A stretch of 64,000 bases of DNA. Source: CAVTYH01 sp963773875 (GTDB lineage Bacteria > Planctomycetota > Planctomycetia > Pirellulales > JADZDJ01). The notes under the pieces were generated by a model. The model worked only from the letters and a program-made list of their open reading frames with translations, had not been told where the DNA came from and searched no databases. Shown here piece after piece: positions 6,656-16,755 of this stretch (position 1 is its first letter; each line of letters begins with the position of its first letter). Both the position numbers and the translations under genes were made by a program. The stretch lies in assembly GCA_963773875.1 (NCBI GenBank), contig CAVZCV010000006.1, forward strand, positions 620,001 through 684,000, read 5' to 3'.

Positions 6656-7947
6656 TTATTGCGGCAACGACTGAGTCAGACGAATTACTATCAATTTGGA
6701 TTTCACGCCTGTGGGAATTGCATTGCCATCATTGTCGAAGCCTTTGAAACCGAAATCGTTGTCGTTGACAACGGCAATGGTGGTGCGATCGACGACCGCA
6801 AGGCCTTCGAGTTTTTCAGGAATGCCATCGAGCTTGGAAAGATCGGCGACGAGGGTTTTCGGCAATGGTTTGATGCCGATGGTCGCGAGATCATCCGTTT
6901 TTTCAATTGAGTCTTTACCGGCTGCCGCAGATTTGGTGTCGAGAATGTTCGTCGCCTTTGAAAGGTCGACCGAATATACGCGCGCCGCTTTGTCGGTCCG
7001 TTCCAAAACGAGCATTTTGTCGGCGGCGGTTACAGCCATGGCGCCGATTTTCATGTCTCGTGGGCGCGCGCCGGGTTCCAGATCGTCGGCGAGATCGAAT
7101 TGGTATACATATTCCGCCGTGGGACGTTCATCGGCAATGCTGAACGCTAAGATGCGCGTGTTGCGTGAAGCTTCGGCCGCTTTTTTGTTTGGATTTTCGA
7201 GCGGACTTTGCAAACCGGCGAAAAGCGTTTTGCGATCGCTGCTGATCGCCAGGCCCTCGAAGCCGCGATTGTCTTGCCGCCTATTGTAAATTGCTGGCAG
7301 CACGGCTGCTACGTCGTAATCGGCGCCGTCAAGCTGCTCGCCAATTGGGATGAATCGTTTGAGAACTTTGCCATGCGAATTGAGATGCGCGAGCGACGGA
7401 CCGTATTCTTCCGAGATCCAAAATGTGGCATCGGGAGCGCGAACCAGGCCTTCGGTATCCATTCCGCTGGGATTGTAGGCGAGCCGATTTTGGCCAGCGA
7501 AATCGTATCCTGGCAAATCATGATCGCGAAGATTCGGCAATCCCGTGATGGGCTTTCCGCTGCGGCCGACCATCGGAATAGTTTCGAGGATTTCCATTTC
7601 CCGCGCACAAGTTTCACTTGCAAAACGAGCGGCGTGAATTCGGGCACTGGGAATGTATGCCGCTTCTCTCCGTCGACAGTGGCAGAAGCGTTCGGGGCGC
7701 GATCGGTGACGATCCAGAATACGCCGGGGGGATCGGAATCGCTGCGCCACAAATCGCTGAGGCCACCGAGGTAAATGTGGCGATCGCTGCGGATTGTATT
7801 CGGAACGATTCCGTTGATCTTGGTTCTGAAGGAAGTATCCGGAAGCGCGAATTCGCCGACCGTCTTCGCACGCTCATCTGCAAAAGTCGCAATGGCCGGA
7901 GCCAGCAAAAGAAGCAACACAATTACAAAGGTTCGGCAGTTGGACAT
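6656..7947 (-). CDS. esterase-like phytase-domain protein, secreted (frame break near 7600)
   Basis: ATG at 7945-7947 begins a signal peptide (MSNCRTFVIVLLLLLAPAIATFA). The mature protein has the repeated beta-propeller phrases typical of the esterase-like phytase family: FWIVTDRAPN, FWISEEYGPSL, GFEGLAISSD and LEGLAVVDRTTIAVVNDNDFG. Such proteins are thought to be secreted phosphoesterases; the substrate is unknown. The frame changes within CGCGGGAAATGG (around 7600 on the plus strand); one extra G gives a continuous reading into EMEILETIPMVGRSGKPI. About 430 residues in total. Convergent with the M28 gene, 39 bases apart. Confidence 0.75.
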
Positions 7948-8316
7948 CGAGTAGTGATTCCGATTTACGCCGGATTTTCTGATATTCTTCGCTGGAAATC
8001 TGGCCAAAAACTTGCGTCCGGCAGTGTCGCGTGTTTAGATACTGGCACCGCTCCGGGGGGAGGCATTGGGCCGAAGCGACCTTCAACGGGCCACATCTTT
8101 CACCTTGCGGGCAGCATAGTGGACAAACTGCCGCGCGGCAATTGCTCGCAGACGTATAGACATCGTCGCTGAAAAGTATTTGCATTTTCGCAACGGGGCT
8201 CATTCATTCCTAACAATCGCGGTTTATCTTCGCACTGCATTATCTAACGGCATGATGCCTCTCGGCGATCATTTGGTTCAACCCGCAAACTTTGTAATTT
8301 CATTGAGGAGACCGCT
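7948..8316. other. divergent intergenic region
   Basis: Between two divergently transcribed secreted-protein genes. Open frames here are short and have no family resemblance. The last 20 bases hold TGAGGAG, the ribosome site of the gene at 8317. No clear promoter or repeat is seen. Confidence 0.5.
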
Positions 8317-9090
8317 ATGAGATCAGGTGTAATTCGCCCGTTTTCAATCACCCTTTTGTTATCAGTCGTCGTGGATTTTGGGCACGTCAATTCTCCAGCG
8401 GATGCAGCCAATTTTGTAATCACCGAAGTTCAATCGAACGAGTCGCCGAATGCTGGAGTGACTGCGAACGATTTCTGGGAACTGACGAATTTGAGTGGCT
8501 CGCCGCTCGATATCAGCGGCTGGCGTTGGGATGACGATGAAAATGACCCAAATGGCGTGAAAGCGGTAACTTTCCCGGCGTCTACAATCATTAATCCTGG
8601 GACGTCGACGATTGTCACCGGCGGTTCGCTTTCTGCGGCCGATTTTCGCACGTGGTGGGGAATTGATTCGTCTGTTCAAGTCATCAGCACCGCGGGACCA
8701 GGGTTAGGCCAAAACGACCAGGTAAATCTTTGGCAACCAAGCGGCGCGACCTTTACGAAAGCAGCTTCGATTAATTATGCGGCGGCCGGTTTCACTAAGT
8801 CGGATGGCAGTCCGTCCGCCGGGGGCCATGCTGGCATTTCAGCTGGCGGAAGCCAGTCGTTTTTTGCGGCGATTTGGGATCCAACGACTTCGAGCGATTC
8901 CCCACGGTATACGTTCGCAGTCGCCGGCCAGTTCGGCGCATTCAAAGCCGGCGCCGGTTCCGATGTTGGTTCGCCTGGTGTTGTAAACGCCGTACCGGAA
9001 CCTTCGACGATTGTCTTAGCCGCCATGGGATTGCTCGCAGCAATTGGCTTGACGATGGGACGGCAAAAGCCAACCGCGATGAAGCTTTGA
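8317..9090 (+). CDS. lamin-tail domain protein with PEP-CTERM sorting tail
   Basis: 257 residues, with TGAGGAG before the ATG. Signal peptide to about residue 31 (ADAANF). A lamin-tail-like immunoglobulin fold follows: VITEVQSNES, DFWELTNLSGSPLDISGWRWDD. The C-terminus is a PEP-CTERM signal: VPEPSTIVLAAMGLLAAIGL then basic residues, which directs removal by an exosortase and anchoring or release at the surface. No exosortase gene is in the window. Role of the protein unknown; surface or matrix component likely. Confidence 0.8.
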   Translation: MRSGVIRPFSITLLLSVVVDFGHVNSPADAANFVITEVQSNESPNAGVTANDFWELTNLSGSPLDISGWRWDDDENDPNGVKAVTFPASTIINPGTSTIVTGGSLSAADFRTWWGIDSSVQVISTAGPGLGQNDQVNLWQPSGATFTKAASINYAAAGFTKSDGSPSAGGHAGISAGGSQSFFAAIWDPTTSSDSPRYTFAVAGQFGAFKAGAGSDVGSPGVVNAVPEPSTIVLAAMGLLAAIGLTMGRQKPTAMKL

Positions 9091-9160
9091 GATGCGTTTT
9101 TCTCGAAGTTTTCCGCGGCAATTATTGACCTTGCGAGCTTTACGACCTCTCGCAACAATA

Positions 9161-9186
9161 CCGCCCGCTTTTCGGCTATCGGGCGG
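9161..9186. terminator. possible terminator hairpin after the PEP-CTERM gene
   Basis: CCGCCCG at 9161-9167 and CGGGCGG at 9180-9186 form a 7-bp GC stem 70 bases past the stop. No T run follows, so intrinsic termination would be weak. Confidence 0.35.
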
Positions 9187-9286
9187 AAGCTCGGTGGGAA
9201 GATGGCGGTTTTCCCTTGTCTTGGTTGGTTAGCTGCTCGGCGCTAGTCAAGGACGACTTGCCCTACAAATTGCAAGGAGTGCAGAC

Positions 9287-10048
9287 GTGAGGATGAAATT
9301 CTCTTCGGTCGCTTTGGCGATCGCTTTGGCGGTATTGGCAAGTTCCACTTCCAGTTTTGGCCAGGTGCCCGGCGGCAATTCGCAGTTTCCGGCCGCCGGC
9401 ATGGGAGCGCCCACCGGTCAATTCAACCCTGGAGCGCCAACTGCAACTGCACCGGCCGGCGCAGCTGCCGCGTCACGGCCCGGCGGTCCAGCGAACGGCG
9501 GCACCGGTGTGAACGGCATTGCAGTTATCGACGTTGCTTACATCTTCAAAAATCATGAGCGGTTCAAGCAGCAAATGAAGGCGATGAAAGACAAAGTCGA
9601 TGCGGCCGAAAACGATGTCAAGAACGCCCAGGAAGGCATGAAGAAGGGCGTTGAGCAGTTGAAGCAATACAATCCTGGCACGCCCGAATACAAGCGACTG
9701 GAAGCGGACCTGCTCAAACAGCAAGGCGATCTGCAGTTGAAAGTCAATTTGCAGAAGAAGGACTTTATGGAGCAGGAAGGGAAAATCTATTTTACGGTCT
9801 CGCGAGAGATCGAAGATGCCGTGAAGTTGTTCGCTACGAGCCACAACATCGCGATGGTGCTACGTTTCAACGGCGATCAGGTTGACCCAACCAACCGCGA
9901 CGACATTCTGCGCAACATCAACAAGCCGATCGTCTATTACGATCTGCGCATGGATATCACGCCCTACATTCTGCAAGATTTGAACCGCTCCGCTGGCGTG
10001 CCGAGCGGACCCATCGGCGTGCAGCCGCAAATGAACCGCACGCGATAG
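9287..10048 (+). CDS. OmpH/Skp-family periplasmic chaperone
   Basis: GTG start chosen because AAGGAG lies 7 bases upstream; the ATG two codons later is the alternative. Signal peptide to about residue 25, then a low-complexity Gly/Pro/Ala linker (to residue 70). The OmpH domain starts at INGIAVIDVAYIFK-like sequence, with a long coiled coil (MKAMKDKVDAAENDVKNAQ) and a closing strand region. Skp-type proteins hold unfolded outer-membrane proteins in the periplasm. Its position just upstream of lpxC and lpxA matches the conserved skp-lpx envelope clusters. 253 residues, longer than E. coli Skp because of the linkers at both ends. Confidence 0.8.
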   Translation: MRMKFSSVALAIALAVLASSTSSFGQVPGGNSQFPAAGMGAPTGQFNPGAPTATAPAGAAAASRPGGPANGGTGVNGIAVIDVAYIFKNHERFKQQMKAMKDKVDAAENDVKNAQEGMKKGVEQLKQYNPGTPEYKRLEADLLKQQGDLQLKVNLQKKDFMEQEGKIYFTVSREIEDAVKLFATSHNIAMVLRFNGDQVDPTNRDDILRNINKPIVYYDLRMDITPYILQDLNRSAGVPSGPIGVQPQMNRTR

Positions 10049-10147
10049 CGCATCGACAACGGAAAACCTTGGCGTTGGTCGATGCGTGCGGCGCGGCCCG
10101 GCCGGACTCGTCCTGCCCATTGAGCGCATCGACCACTTTTCTCATCT

Positions 10148-11065
10148 TTGCAATTAACTTCGTTGACCACTGGTACGAGCGAAAACTTGATTCACGCCCA
10201 ACGAAATCAGCGGACAATTGGCAGCAGCGTTGCCGTCGAAGGTTTCGGTTATTGGACCGGCCGCGATGTGCGTGTTGAATTTCGTCCCGCCCCCGTTGAT
10301 TCCGGCATTGTATTCGTCCGCCACGATTTGACGCCGGTTGTGCGAATTCCAGTCGGCGTTGAAAATCGTGTCGAAGTGCCACGCCGCACTGTGCTCCGAA
10401 AGCACGGCGCCAGCGTGGAAATGGTTGAACACATCCTGGCCGCACTAGCCGGCATGCACATCGACAATTGCGAGGTCGGTGTCGACCAAACCGAAATGCC
10501 TGGACTTGATGGCTCCAGCCTGAAATTCGTCGAGGCTTTGGAATCCGCCGGAATTGTTGTGCAGGCTTCCTTCCGCCCCCAGCTTGTGGTGCGTGAAATC
10601 ACGCGCTTGGGTGACGACGAAAGCTGGATCGAAGTTCGTCCTGCCAATGATGGAGCATTCACAGTTCGCTTCCGTGTGGATTACGGCCCCACCGGCAGCA
10701 TTGGCCGGCAGACTGCTCAACTTCAAATCACGCCCGAGAATTTTCGCCGCGAATTAGCCGGCGCTCGAACTTTTGTGCTGAAGGAAGAGGCCGATTGGTT
10801 ACTCGCGCAAGGCTTGGGTAAACGCGCCACACTAGCCGATCTGCTAGTATTCGATGCCAACGGACCGATCGATAACGAACTGCGTTACCGCGATGAGTGC
10901 GCCCGCCACAAAATGCTCGATTTGGTTGGCGATTTTGCGCTTTCCAATTGCGATATCGTTGGTAGCGTTATGGCCCATCGCAGCGGTCATCGGCTGAATG
11001 CGGAGATGGTGCGAGTCCTGCTTGCCGAAGGCGAAATGATCACCGGACGCCGAAAATCTGCCTGA
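10148..11065 (+). CDS. lpxC: UDP-3-O-acyl-N-acetylglucosamine deacetylase
   Basis: LpxC removes the acetyl group of UDP-3-O-acyl-GlcNAc, the committed step of lipid A synthesis. Visible hallmarks: TIGSSVAVEGFGYWTG, the zinc histidine in VEMVEHILAAL (His95), PGLDGSS, and RHKMLDLVGDFAL with the downstream catalytic HRSGH. About 305 residues from a TTG start; no ribosome site is evident and a second TTG twelve codons later is equally possible. It is a stand-alone LpxC, not the LpxC-FabZ fusion seen in some bacteria. The stop is 12 bases before lpxA. Confidence 0.93.
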   Translation: MQLTSLTTGTSENLIHAQRNQRTIGSSVAVEGFGYWTGRDVRVEFRPAPVDSGIVFVRHDLTPVVRIPVGVENRVEVPRRTVLRKHGASVEMVEHILAALAGMHIDNCEVGVDQTEMPGLDGSSLKFVEALESAGIVVQASFRPQLVVREITRLGDDESWIEVRPANDGAFTVRFRVDYGPTGSIGRQTAQLQITPENFRRELAGARTFVLKEEADWLLAQGLGKRATLADLLVFDANGPIDNELRYRDECARHKMLDLVGDFALSNCDIVGSVMAHRSGHRLNAEMVRVLLAEGEMITGRRKSA

Positions 11066-11077
11066 CCAATTCATCGC

Positions 11078-11884
11078 ATGGCCACGCATATTGCCCGAAA
11101 TGTCGAGATCGATCCCGCCGCAGAAATCGGCGATGATGTGCACATTGGGCCATTCTGTGTCATCGGAGCAAACGTCAAAATCGGGGCCGGAACCCGGCTG
11201 GAAAACAACGTCACGCTAATGGGCCGTGTTACCTTGGGTGAGCAGAATCACCTGTTTCCTGGCGTCGTCATCGGAGCTCATCCGCAAGATGTCAGCTACC
11301 GCGGATCGGAGACACAGGTCGTAATCGGCGACCACAACATCTTTCGCGAGGGGGTGACGGTCAATCGCGCCAGTGAAAAAGAAGACGGCACTACCCGAAT
11401 CGGCAGCTATAACTTCTTCATGGCCTGCAGCCATGTGGCGCACGATTGCAAATTGGGCGATCATATCATCATGGCAAATGCCACGCTTCTTGGCGGTCAT
11501 GTGCATATTTACGATCATGCCACACTCAGCGGAGGCATCGGCGTGCATCACTTCACGACGATCGGACGTTACGCGTTTGTGGCCGGACTCGCCCGTGTAA
11601 TTCACGATGTGCCCCCCTTTATGCTATGCGAGGGACATCCGGCTCGTCCGCGTTGTATCAACGTCGTCGCCCTGAAACGCAACAACTTTTCCGCAGAAGC
11701 AATTCACAGCCTTTCAGAAACGCACCGGCTGCTTTACCGAGCGAAAGTGGGCCTCGACCACGCCCGCGAGATATTGCGTAATAACGACAAACTCCTGCCA
11801 CCGGTCAACGAACTGCTGAGCTTTATCCAAACCCAGCAGGAAGGCAAGCATGGGCGTTCGCGCGAGCGCCGCCGCGCCGCCTAA
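11078..11884 (+). CDS. lpxA: acyl-ACP--UDP-N-acetylglucosamine O-acyltransferase
   Basis: LpxA transfers a hydroxyacyl chain to UDP-GlcNAc, the first lipid A step, in the cytoplasm. The left-handed beta-helix is evident from hexapeptide repeats (IGPFCVIGANVKIGAG, IGDHNIF). SHVAHDC carries the catalytic histidine (His122, equivalent to E. coli His125). HPQDVSYRG and the C-terminal helical domain (ALKRNNFS) are typical. 268 residues, standard length. Cotranscribed with lpxC (12-base gap). Confidence 0.95.
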   Translation: MATHIARNVEIDPAAEIGDDVHIGPFCVIGANVKIGAGTRLENNVTLMGRVTLGEQNHLFPGVVIGAHPQDVSYRGSETQVVIGDHNIFREGVTVNRASEKEDGTTRIGSYNFFMACSHVAHDCKLGDHIIMANATLLGGHVHIYDHATLSGGIGVHHFTTIGRYAFVAGLARVIHDVPPFMLCEGHPARPRCINVVALKRNNFSAEAIHSLSETHRLLYRAKVGLDHAREILRNNDKLLPPVNELLSFIQTQQEGKHGRSRERRRAA

Positions 11885-11933
11885 CGCAACGCTCTCGCCG
11901 CGCCATGTGCTGAAAATCCCCGGGAATTGAACG

Positions 11934-13058
11934 ATGAGCGAACCAATTCGCCTTGCAGTCATTGGTGCCGGTCATTTAGGCAGAATACATGCGCGATTGG
12001 CTCAACAAGTGGAAGGCGTGACGGTGGTCGGTGTGGTTGATCCACTACCCGAGGCGCGCCGATTGGCACAGTCACAATGCCAAGCCCCCGTGCTCGCCGA
12101 CTATCACGATTTAATCGAGCATATTGACGCCGCGGTAATTGCCACGCCCACGCGGTTTCATCGCGAGGTAAGCGTTGCACTTCTACAGCGCGGAATCCAT
12201 CTCCTTGTCGAGAAGCCAATCGCCACATCGGTAGCCGAAGCAGATGCCATGCTTGCTGCGGCGCAGCAAACCGGGGCAATTGTGCAAGTCGGACATATCG
12301 AGCGATTCAACCCCGCATGGAATCAGCCGGAAGTTTTGCCGCTGGTTCGCGAGCCGAAATACATAGAGGCGTCGCGGTGCAGCGGCTACACATTCCGATC
12401 AACTGACATCGGCGTCGTGCTCGATCTGATGATTCACGATTTGGATTTGGCGCTGCACTTCGCCCACTCTCCCGTGCGGCGCGTGCAGGCACTCGGAATT
12501 TCTGTGCTGGGCGGTCATGAAGATGTGGCCCAAGCACGCCTGGAATTTGCTAATGGTTGCGTTGCCAACTTGAGCGCATCGCGCGTCGCTTACAAAGCGA
12601 TGCGGCAGATGCAAATCTGGTCGGAGCGAGGCTGTGTGGCGTTGGATATGGCCACGCGGGCCGCGAGCTTCGTTCGGCCGGTGAGTGAAGTACTACATCG
12701 CGAATTCGACTTGGACGACATCGGCCCCGACGCGCGAGCACACTTGAAAGATCATCTCTTTGAGGACTTATTGCCGCTAGAAAAATGTGAAGCCATCGAA
12801 AAGAATGCTTTGCTGGAAGAGCTATCCGATTTTGCCACTAGCATCCATGAACATCGGGAGCCGCGTGTTACAGGCCAGCAAGGACGCGAAGTGCTGGCCG
12901 TTGCTGAGGAAATTTTAAAAGCGATTCATGTACATCAATGGGACGGCACTGCAATGGGTCGCGTCGGCCCGCACGCTATGCCCTCGGCTCCGATTCTACG
13001 CGGCCCTCACTGGTCGCGAACGTTGGATCTTCCCGAACGCCGCCGCGAAGCAGGATGA
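11934..13058 (+). CDS. Gfo/Idh/MocA family oxidoreductase, lpx-linked
   Basis: 374 residues with an N-terminal Rossmann domain (VIGAGHLGRIHARLA), the EKP signature (LLVEKPIA) and the C-terminal family fold (QVGHIERFNPAW, DLMIHDLDLAL). It oxidises or reduces a sugar with NAD(P). Lying 49 bases after lpxA, it sits where GnnA lies in bacteria that make 2,3-diamino sugar lipid A; GnnA oxidises the 3-OH of UDP-GlcNAc. No GnnB aminotransferase follows in the window, so this assignment is inference from position. The last 35 residues are basic and poorly conserved. Confidence 0.8.
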   Translation: MSEPIRLAVIGAGHLGRIHARLAQQVEGVTVVGVVDPLPEARRLAQSQCQAPVLADYHDLIEHIDAAVIATPTRFHREVSVALLQRGIHLLVEKPIATSVAEADAMLAAAQQTGAIVQVGHIERFNPAWNQPEVLPLVREPKYIEASRCSGYTFRSTDIGVVLDLMIHDLDLALHFAHSPVRRVQALGISVLGGHEDVAQARLEFANGCVANLSASRVAYKAMRQMQIWSERGCVALDMATRAASFVRPVSEVLHREFDLDDIGPDARAHLKDHLFEDLLPLEKCEAIEKNALLEELSDFATSIHEHREPRVTGQQGREVLAVAEEILKAIHVHQWDGTAMGRVGPHAMPSAPILRGPHWSRTLDLPERRREAG

Positions 13059-13104
13059 TTGTTGGTGCCGATGTGCCACACAATCAACGCGCGATGCAAG
13101 TTTC

Positions 13105-15051
13105 TCAGTGCACTTTATCGCGGAACTCGCTGAATCGCACATAATTTAAATGGCGATAAAGATCGTTGTGCTGCAGCAACTCCTGATGTGTGCCATCGCC
13201 GATTAACCGACCATCATCGAACAGCAAAATGCGCTCGGCCGCACGCAAAGTTGCCAGACGGTGCGCGAGAATGATGAGTGTGCGACCTTGGGCGACGCGG
13301 TCCAGTGCATCGCCAACTCGCTCTGCGGTGACTTGATCCAGCGCCTTGCGCGGTTCTTCGATGACGACTACCGACGGCCGCTTTAGTGCCACGCGCACCA
13401 ATCCAACGCGAATGGCTTGCCCAGGATTCAGCGGCAGCCCACTGGGGCCGACGATGGTTTCCAGCGCCTCGGGCAGCGATTGGATGAATTCGTAGGCGTG
13501 CGCCTGTTTCACGGCGGCAAGAACATCATCGGCGCGTAAAGTGCTGGTCATCGCCCACAATGTTCTCGGTGAGCGTGCCGTCGGCGATGATGCTTTCGGG
13601 CAACAGCAATGCCACTTGCCGGCGCACGGAATCAATTGTCGCTAAGCGCACGTCGCGATTGTCAAACAGCACCTGACCTGCCGCGGGATCGCAAAAGCGC
13701 GGTAAGAGACCGGCCAGGGCCAGCGGTGTGGCATCGTTCGAGGAAAAAATGACCGTCGTACGGCGGGCTGAAAGCGAGAACGAAATGTTATCCAACAGAG
13801 AATGGCCGCTGACATCGGCCAGCGTAACACGCTGAAAAGCAATTTCGCGGCTTAATTCTTCGAGCGGCGCGGCATCCGGCAGCTGACCGATACGCGGTTG
13901 GCGATCCAGATAGACAAAAATTTCCGCAGCCGCATGTTCAGCCTCCGGCAGCGCGACGACCAGCTGCTCAAGTCGCATCAATGGATACATGATTGCCACC
14001 AGGGCCGATGCCAGAAGAGCGAAATCGGCAACCGAAATTCGCGGCGATTCTCGCAGCACGTTGAATCCTGCCAGCAACAAGACGACTCCGCCGCCGACGA
14101 GTACAAAAAATGTAATCATCGGAGCAAGCAGTGAGGTCGTGGCTGCCTGCGCTAGCATAGACTGTTCAAAGCGCCGCAATTGCTCGTCGAAAGCATGTTC
14201 TTCGCTTGTGCTGTGCAACGACCAATTACCGAGCAGCCGATTGTGCTGCAAATGCGCTGTCAGTGCCTTGAGAATGTTGCCAGCGCGGCGGGCCAGAGTG
14301 ACCGATGTTTGTCGAGCCCGTTCACGCAGTTCGCTGAAGATCCACCAACTGAAGACCACTAACAGAACGGTAGCCAGTGCCAGCCAAAAATCGACCGCTA
14401 GCGCGAGTGCCATCATGAAAACCGCGAAACACATGGCATGCGGAAAGGCGCGCCACCAAGCGATGAATCCGCGGCGGACCGCATCGACTTTATGCGTGAA
14501 CAGCTCGACGGAAATTGCCTTTTGGCCGATGAATACATCACCCGCACCAATTGATGGGCTTGTGCATGAATCTGCCTGCGCAATCCCGAAGCCACCCTGC
14601 AGGCAGCGCCCTGCACGGCCCGATCTAGCCAGTAAAGAGCCGCTGCAGAGAAGAGCGCCAAAGCCCAAACGGCGGCAATCAAACTCAGCAGATAACCCTG
14701 ATTACTGCGCAGCGGCGGAAAGCGTACGAATGCTTCGCGTAAGCTTGGACCGATCCAAGAATTTCGCAGCCGCCAAACGGTGGGCAGCATGCCATCGCGG
14801 TCGTAACGGGCGAATTTCGCATCCACTGTCGCCGGGGTCATTCCAAGTCGATTCACCACCGACGCATCGGCCGCGGGGATCGTCAACGAGCCGCCGGTCG
14901 AAAGCAGTTCCGCCAACAGCGGCAAGACCAAAACTAAGAGCGCCAACAGAACCGCCGACGCCAGGCCTGCACTGCTAACTTCGAGTGTCCGACCGGTGAA
15001 GCGGCCTGCGTAGCGACGAATTCGCGCAAACGACGGATAACGCATGAGCAC
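13105..15051 (-). CDS. ABC exporter-like protein with degenerate nucleotide-binding domain (two frame breaks)
   Basis: Membrane domain first (hydrophobic helices at ASAVLLALLVLVLPLLAELL, GYLLSLIAAVWALALFSAA), then an ATPase-like domain. The frame changes near 14541 (CCC on the plus strand; one extra base gives HQLVRGDVFIGQKAISV) and near 13546 (one base too many). Reading across both gives about 640 residues. The Walker A is gone: where GPSGSGKST is expected the sequence reads SSNDATPLA. The signature is LNPGQ instead of LSGGQ, Walker B is VVVIEEP, while the H-loop AHRLATL is intact. ATP hydrolysis by this subunit alone looks impossible. It may pair with another ABC protein or act as a scaffold. 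The adjacent ABC-2 permease is transcribed in the same direction. Confidence 0.75.
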
Positions 15052-15183
15052 TCGGATTCCCGTACCCCACAGCCAAGTTGTGGGTCATGGAATCGCCCAC
15101 GACCGACAACCGCGGTTCCTGGTGAATAGGAATTTGGTCGTCGCTTGATGGCTCACTCCGCTCCGTCGCTAAAAGCACACGCC

Positions 15184-16728
15184 TTACGCCAAATCCCGGT
15201 CCTCGAACAGCGCGAGCGCCAGCAGCATGGCAATCGTGCTATACAAGAAACAGTATAACATCGCCCAGGCCAGATAGCTGAGCGGCACCGGGATCCCGGC
15301 AGAAATTGCGGCCTGAATGTTAAAGTTTTCCAGCACCGGCAATACCGTGGCGAAGAATTGGCCGACAAATCGGACGATGCCAGAGGGATCATTCACCCGG
15401 GCCTGAACCATGAGGGGTGCTAAATTTCCCAAGGCGTAAATGGAGAATGAGATTAGCAAGTTCGGCAACATCGGCAGCCGCGTGGAGATAGCAACGCTAA
15501 TCGCCGTGATGACGATGGTTTCGAATAGTGCGAGCACCAGGCCTGGCACTATATCCATCATTTCCGCGAAACAATCGGTCCACAGCGCATCAGGCAATAC
15601 CGATTCGCGTACGTCGTATACCACTTTGCCGGAAACCGTCACCAGCAGGATTGACCCCAGGATGACGTACAAAATCGTTATCGATTGGACGATGCCAAAG
15701 AACTTCCCCAAAATAAATTGAATGCGGCCGACCGGTTTCGAAAGCACCGTCAGCGCCGTGCGACCTTCAATCTCTTCCGATACTGAGACGCTTGCCGTCC
15801 AAGCCGCCACAAGAATCGCGAGCGCCATAATCCATTCGAGCGCCCCCATTTTCAGCATCTTTACGTCTTCACCAAACGTGTTGTACGGAATGAATACGAA
15901 GGCCACGAGCGCAAATGCACCGACCGCCAGCACAATTTGAAATAGCGGCTGGCTAACGGCTTCCTTCGAGGTGGCCGATGCAATGGCCATCACCTTCGGC
16001 ATCGCCAAGCGCAGCAACAGGTAAAATAATACAATTCCGGCAACGGCCGCTGCCGTGTACACGACAATGGCAACCTGCGGATACTCTTCTCGCGTGGTTC
16101 CGCTGACGATCAGCTTCGCCGCCTGATCGGCTGGGTTCAGCACATATAGCGCGGCCCGACGACCAGAAAACGGACTGGACGGATCTTTCGCCGACCAGGT
16201 CCACGGCTGACCGCGCGGATCGATGGTCGACTTTGCCGATATGAGGCCGAGACTGATCGAATTCGGATCGCGCGTGTAAAACTCCAAATCCTGGTCGGAA
16301 GTGATCTCGATCGAACGCAGTTCATCCGGCCGATAATCGAGCGCAAACTCCTGCGGCTTGCCGCGCTCGTCTTTCGGCACCGGCGGGACAGAAAACTCTT
16401 GATGAAATGAATCCGACTTCGGCAGTCTTGCCAGCGATCGCGCAATGTCGGCCAGCGGCAAAAACCCGACGCCTGCCGCCTGCAGCACCAAAGAAACCAA
16501 CGCAAATCCTGCAAACACGCTGGCGACGCTGAGAATGGGAAATACGAAGCCTTCGCGCGTCGTGTCGGCCGCCATTTCGGCAGCCTTTGGAAACGCGAGT
16601 TTGGCGATACCGAAGAGTGCGGCCAGGACCACCAATCCAAGCAAGCAACCCAAACCGATGAGCCAAATCGGCGTTAACCAAGCGGTCGGATTCGCTCCTA
16701 ACAAAATTGCAGAACCTGCGAAGTTCAT
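15184..16728 (-). CDS. ABC-2 type transporter permease
   Basis: 514 residues with about ten hydrophobic helices, in two sets separated by a 160-residue extracytoplasmic region (around SVPPVPKDERGKPQEFALDYRP). The cytoplasmic phrase SVSEEIEGRTALTVLSKPVGR is the hallmark of ABC-2 permeases that work with a separate ATPase. The cargo is unknown. No intact ATPase partner lies next to it; the neighbouring ABC protein has a dead Walker A. The N-terminus lies 27 bases from the stop of the acylphosphatase gene, so one leftward operon is likely. Confidence 0.8.
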   Translation of the reverse strand: MNFAGSAILLGANPTAWLTPIWLIGLGCLLGLVVLAALFGIAKLAFPKAAEMAADTTREGFVFPILSVASVFAGFALVSLVLQAAGVGFLPLADIARSLARLPKSDSFHQEFSVPPVPKDERGKPQEFALDYRPDELRSIEITSDQDLEFYTRDPNSISLGLISAKSTIDPRGQPWTWSAKDPSSPFSGRRAALYVLNPADQAAKLIVSGTTREEYPQVAIVVYTAAAVAGIVLFYLLLRLAMPKVMAIASATSKEAVSQPLFQIVLAVGAFALVAFVFIPYNTFGEDVKMLKMGALEWIMALAILVAAWTASVSVSEEIEGRTALTVLSKPVGRIQFILGKFFGIVQSITILYVILGSILLVTVSGKVVYDVRESVLPDALWTDCFAEMMDIVPGLVLALFETIVITAISVAISTRLPMLPNLLISFSIYALGNLAPLMVQARVNDPSGIVRFVGQFFATVLPVLENFNIQAAISAGIPVPLSYLAWAMLYCFLYSTIAMLLALALFEDRDLA

Positions 16729-16755
16729 AAGGTATCAAATCAAGTACATTGACAA

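Noticed and set aside
13989..14978. 329-codon rightward frame
   Set aside because: Exact antisense of the ABC exporter membrane domain; Ser/Arg/Pro-rich composition typical of an antisense shadow.
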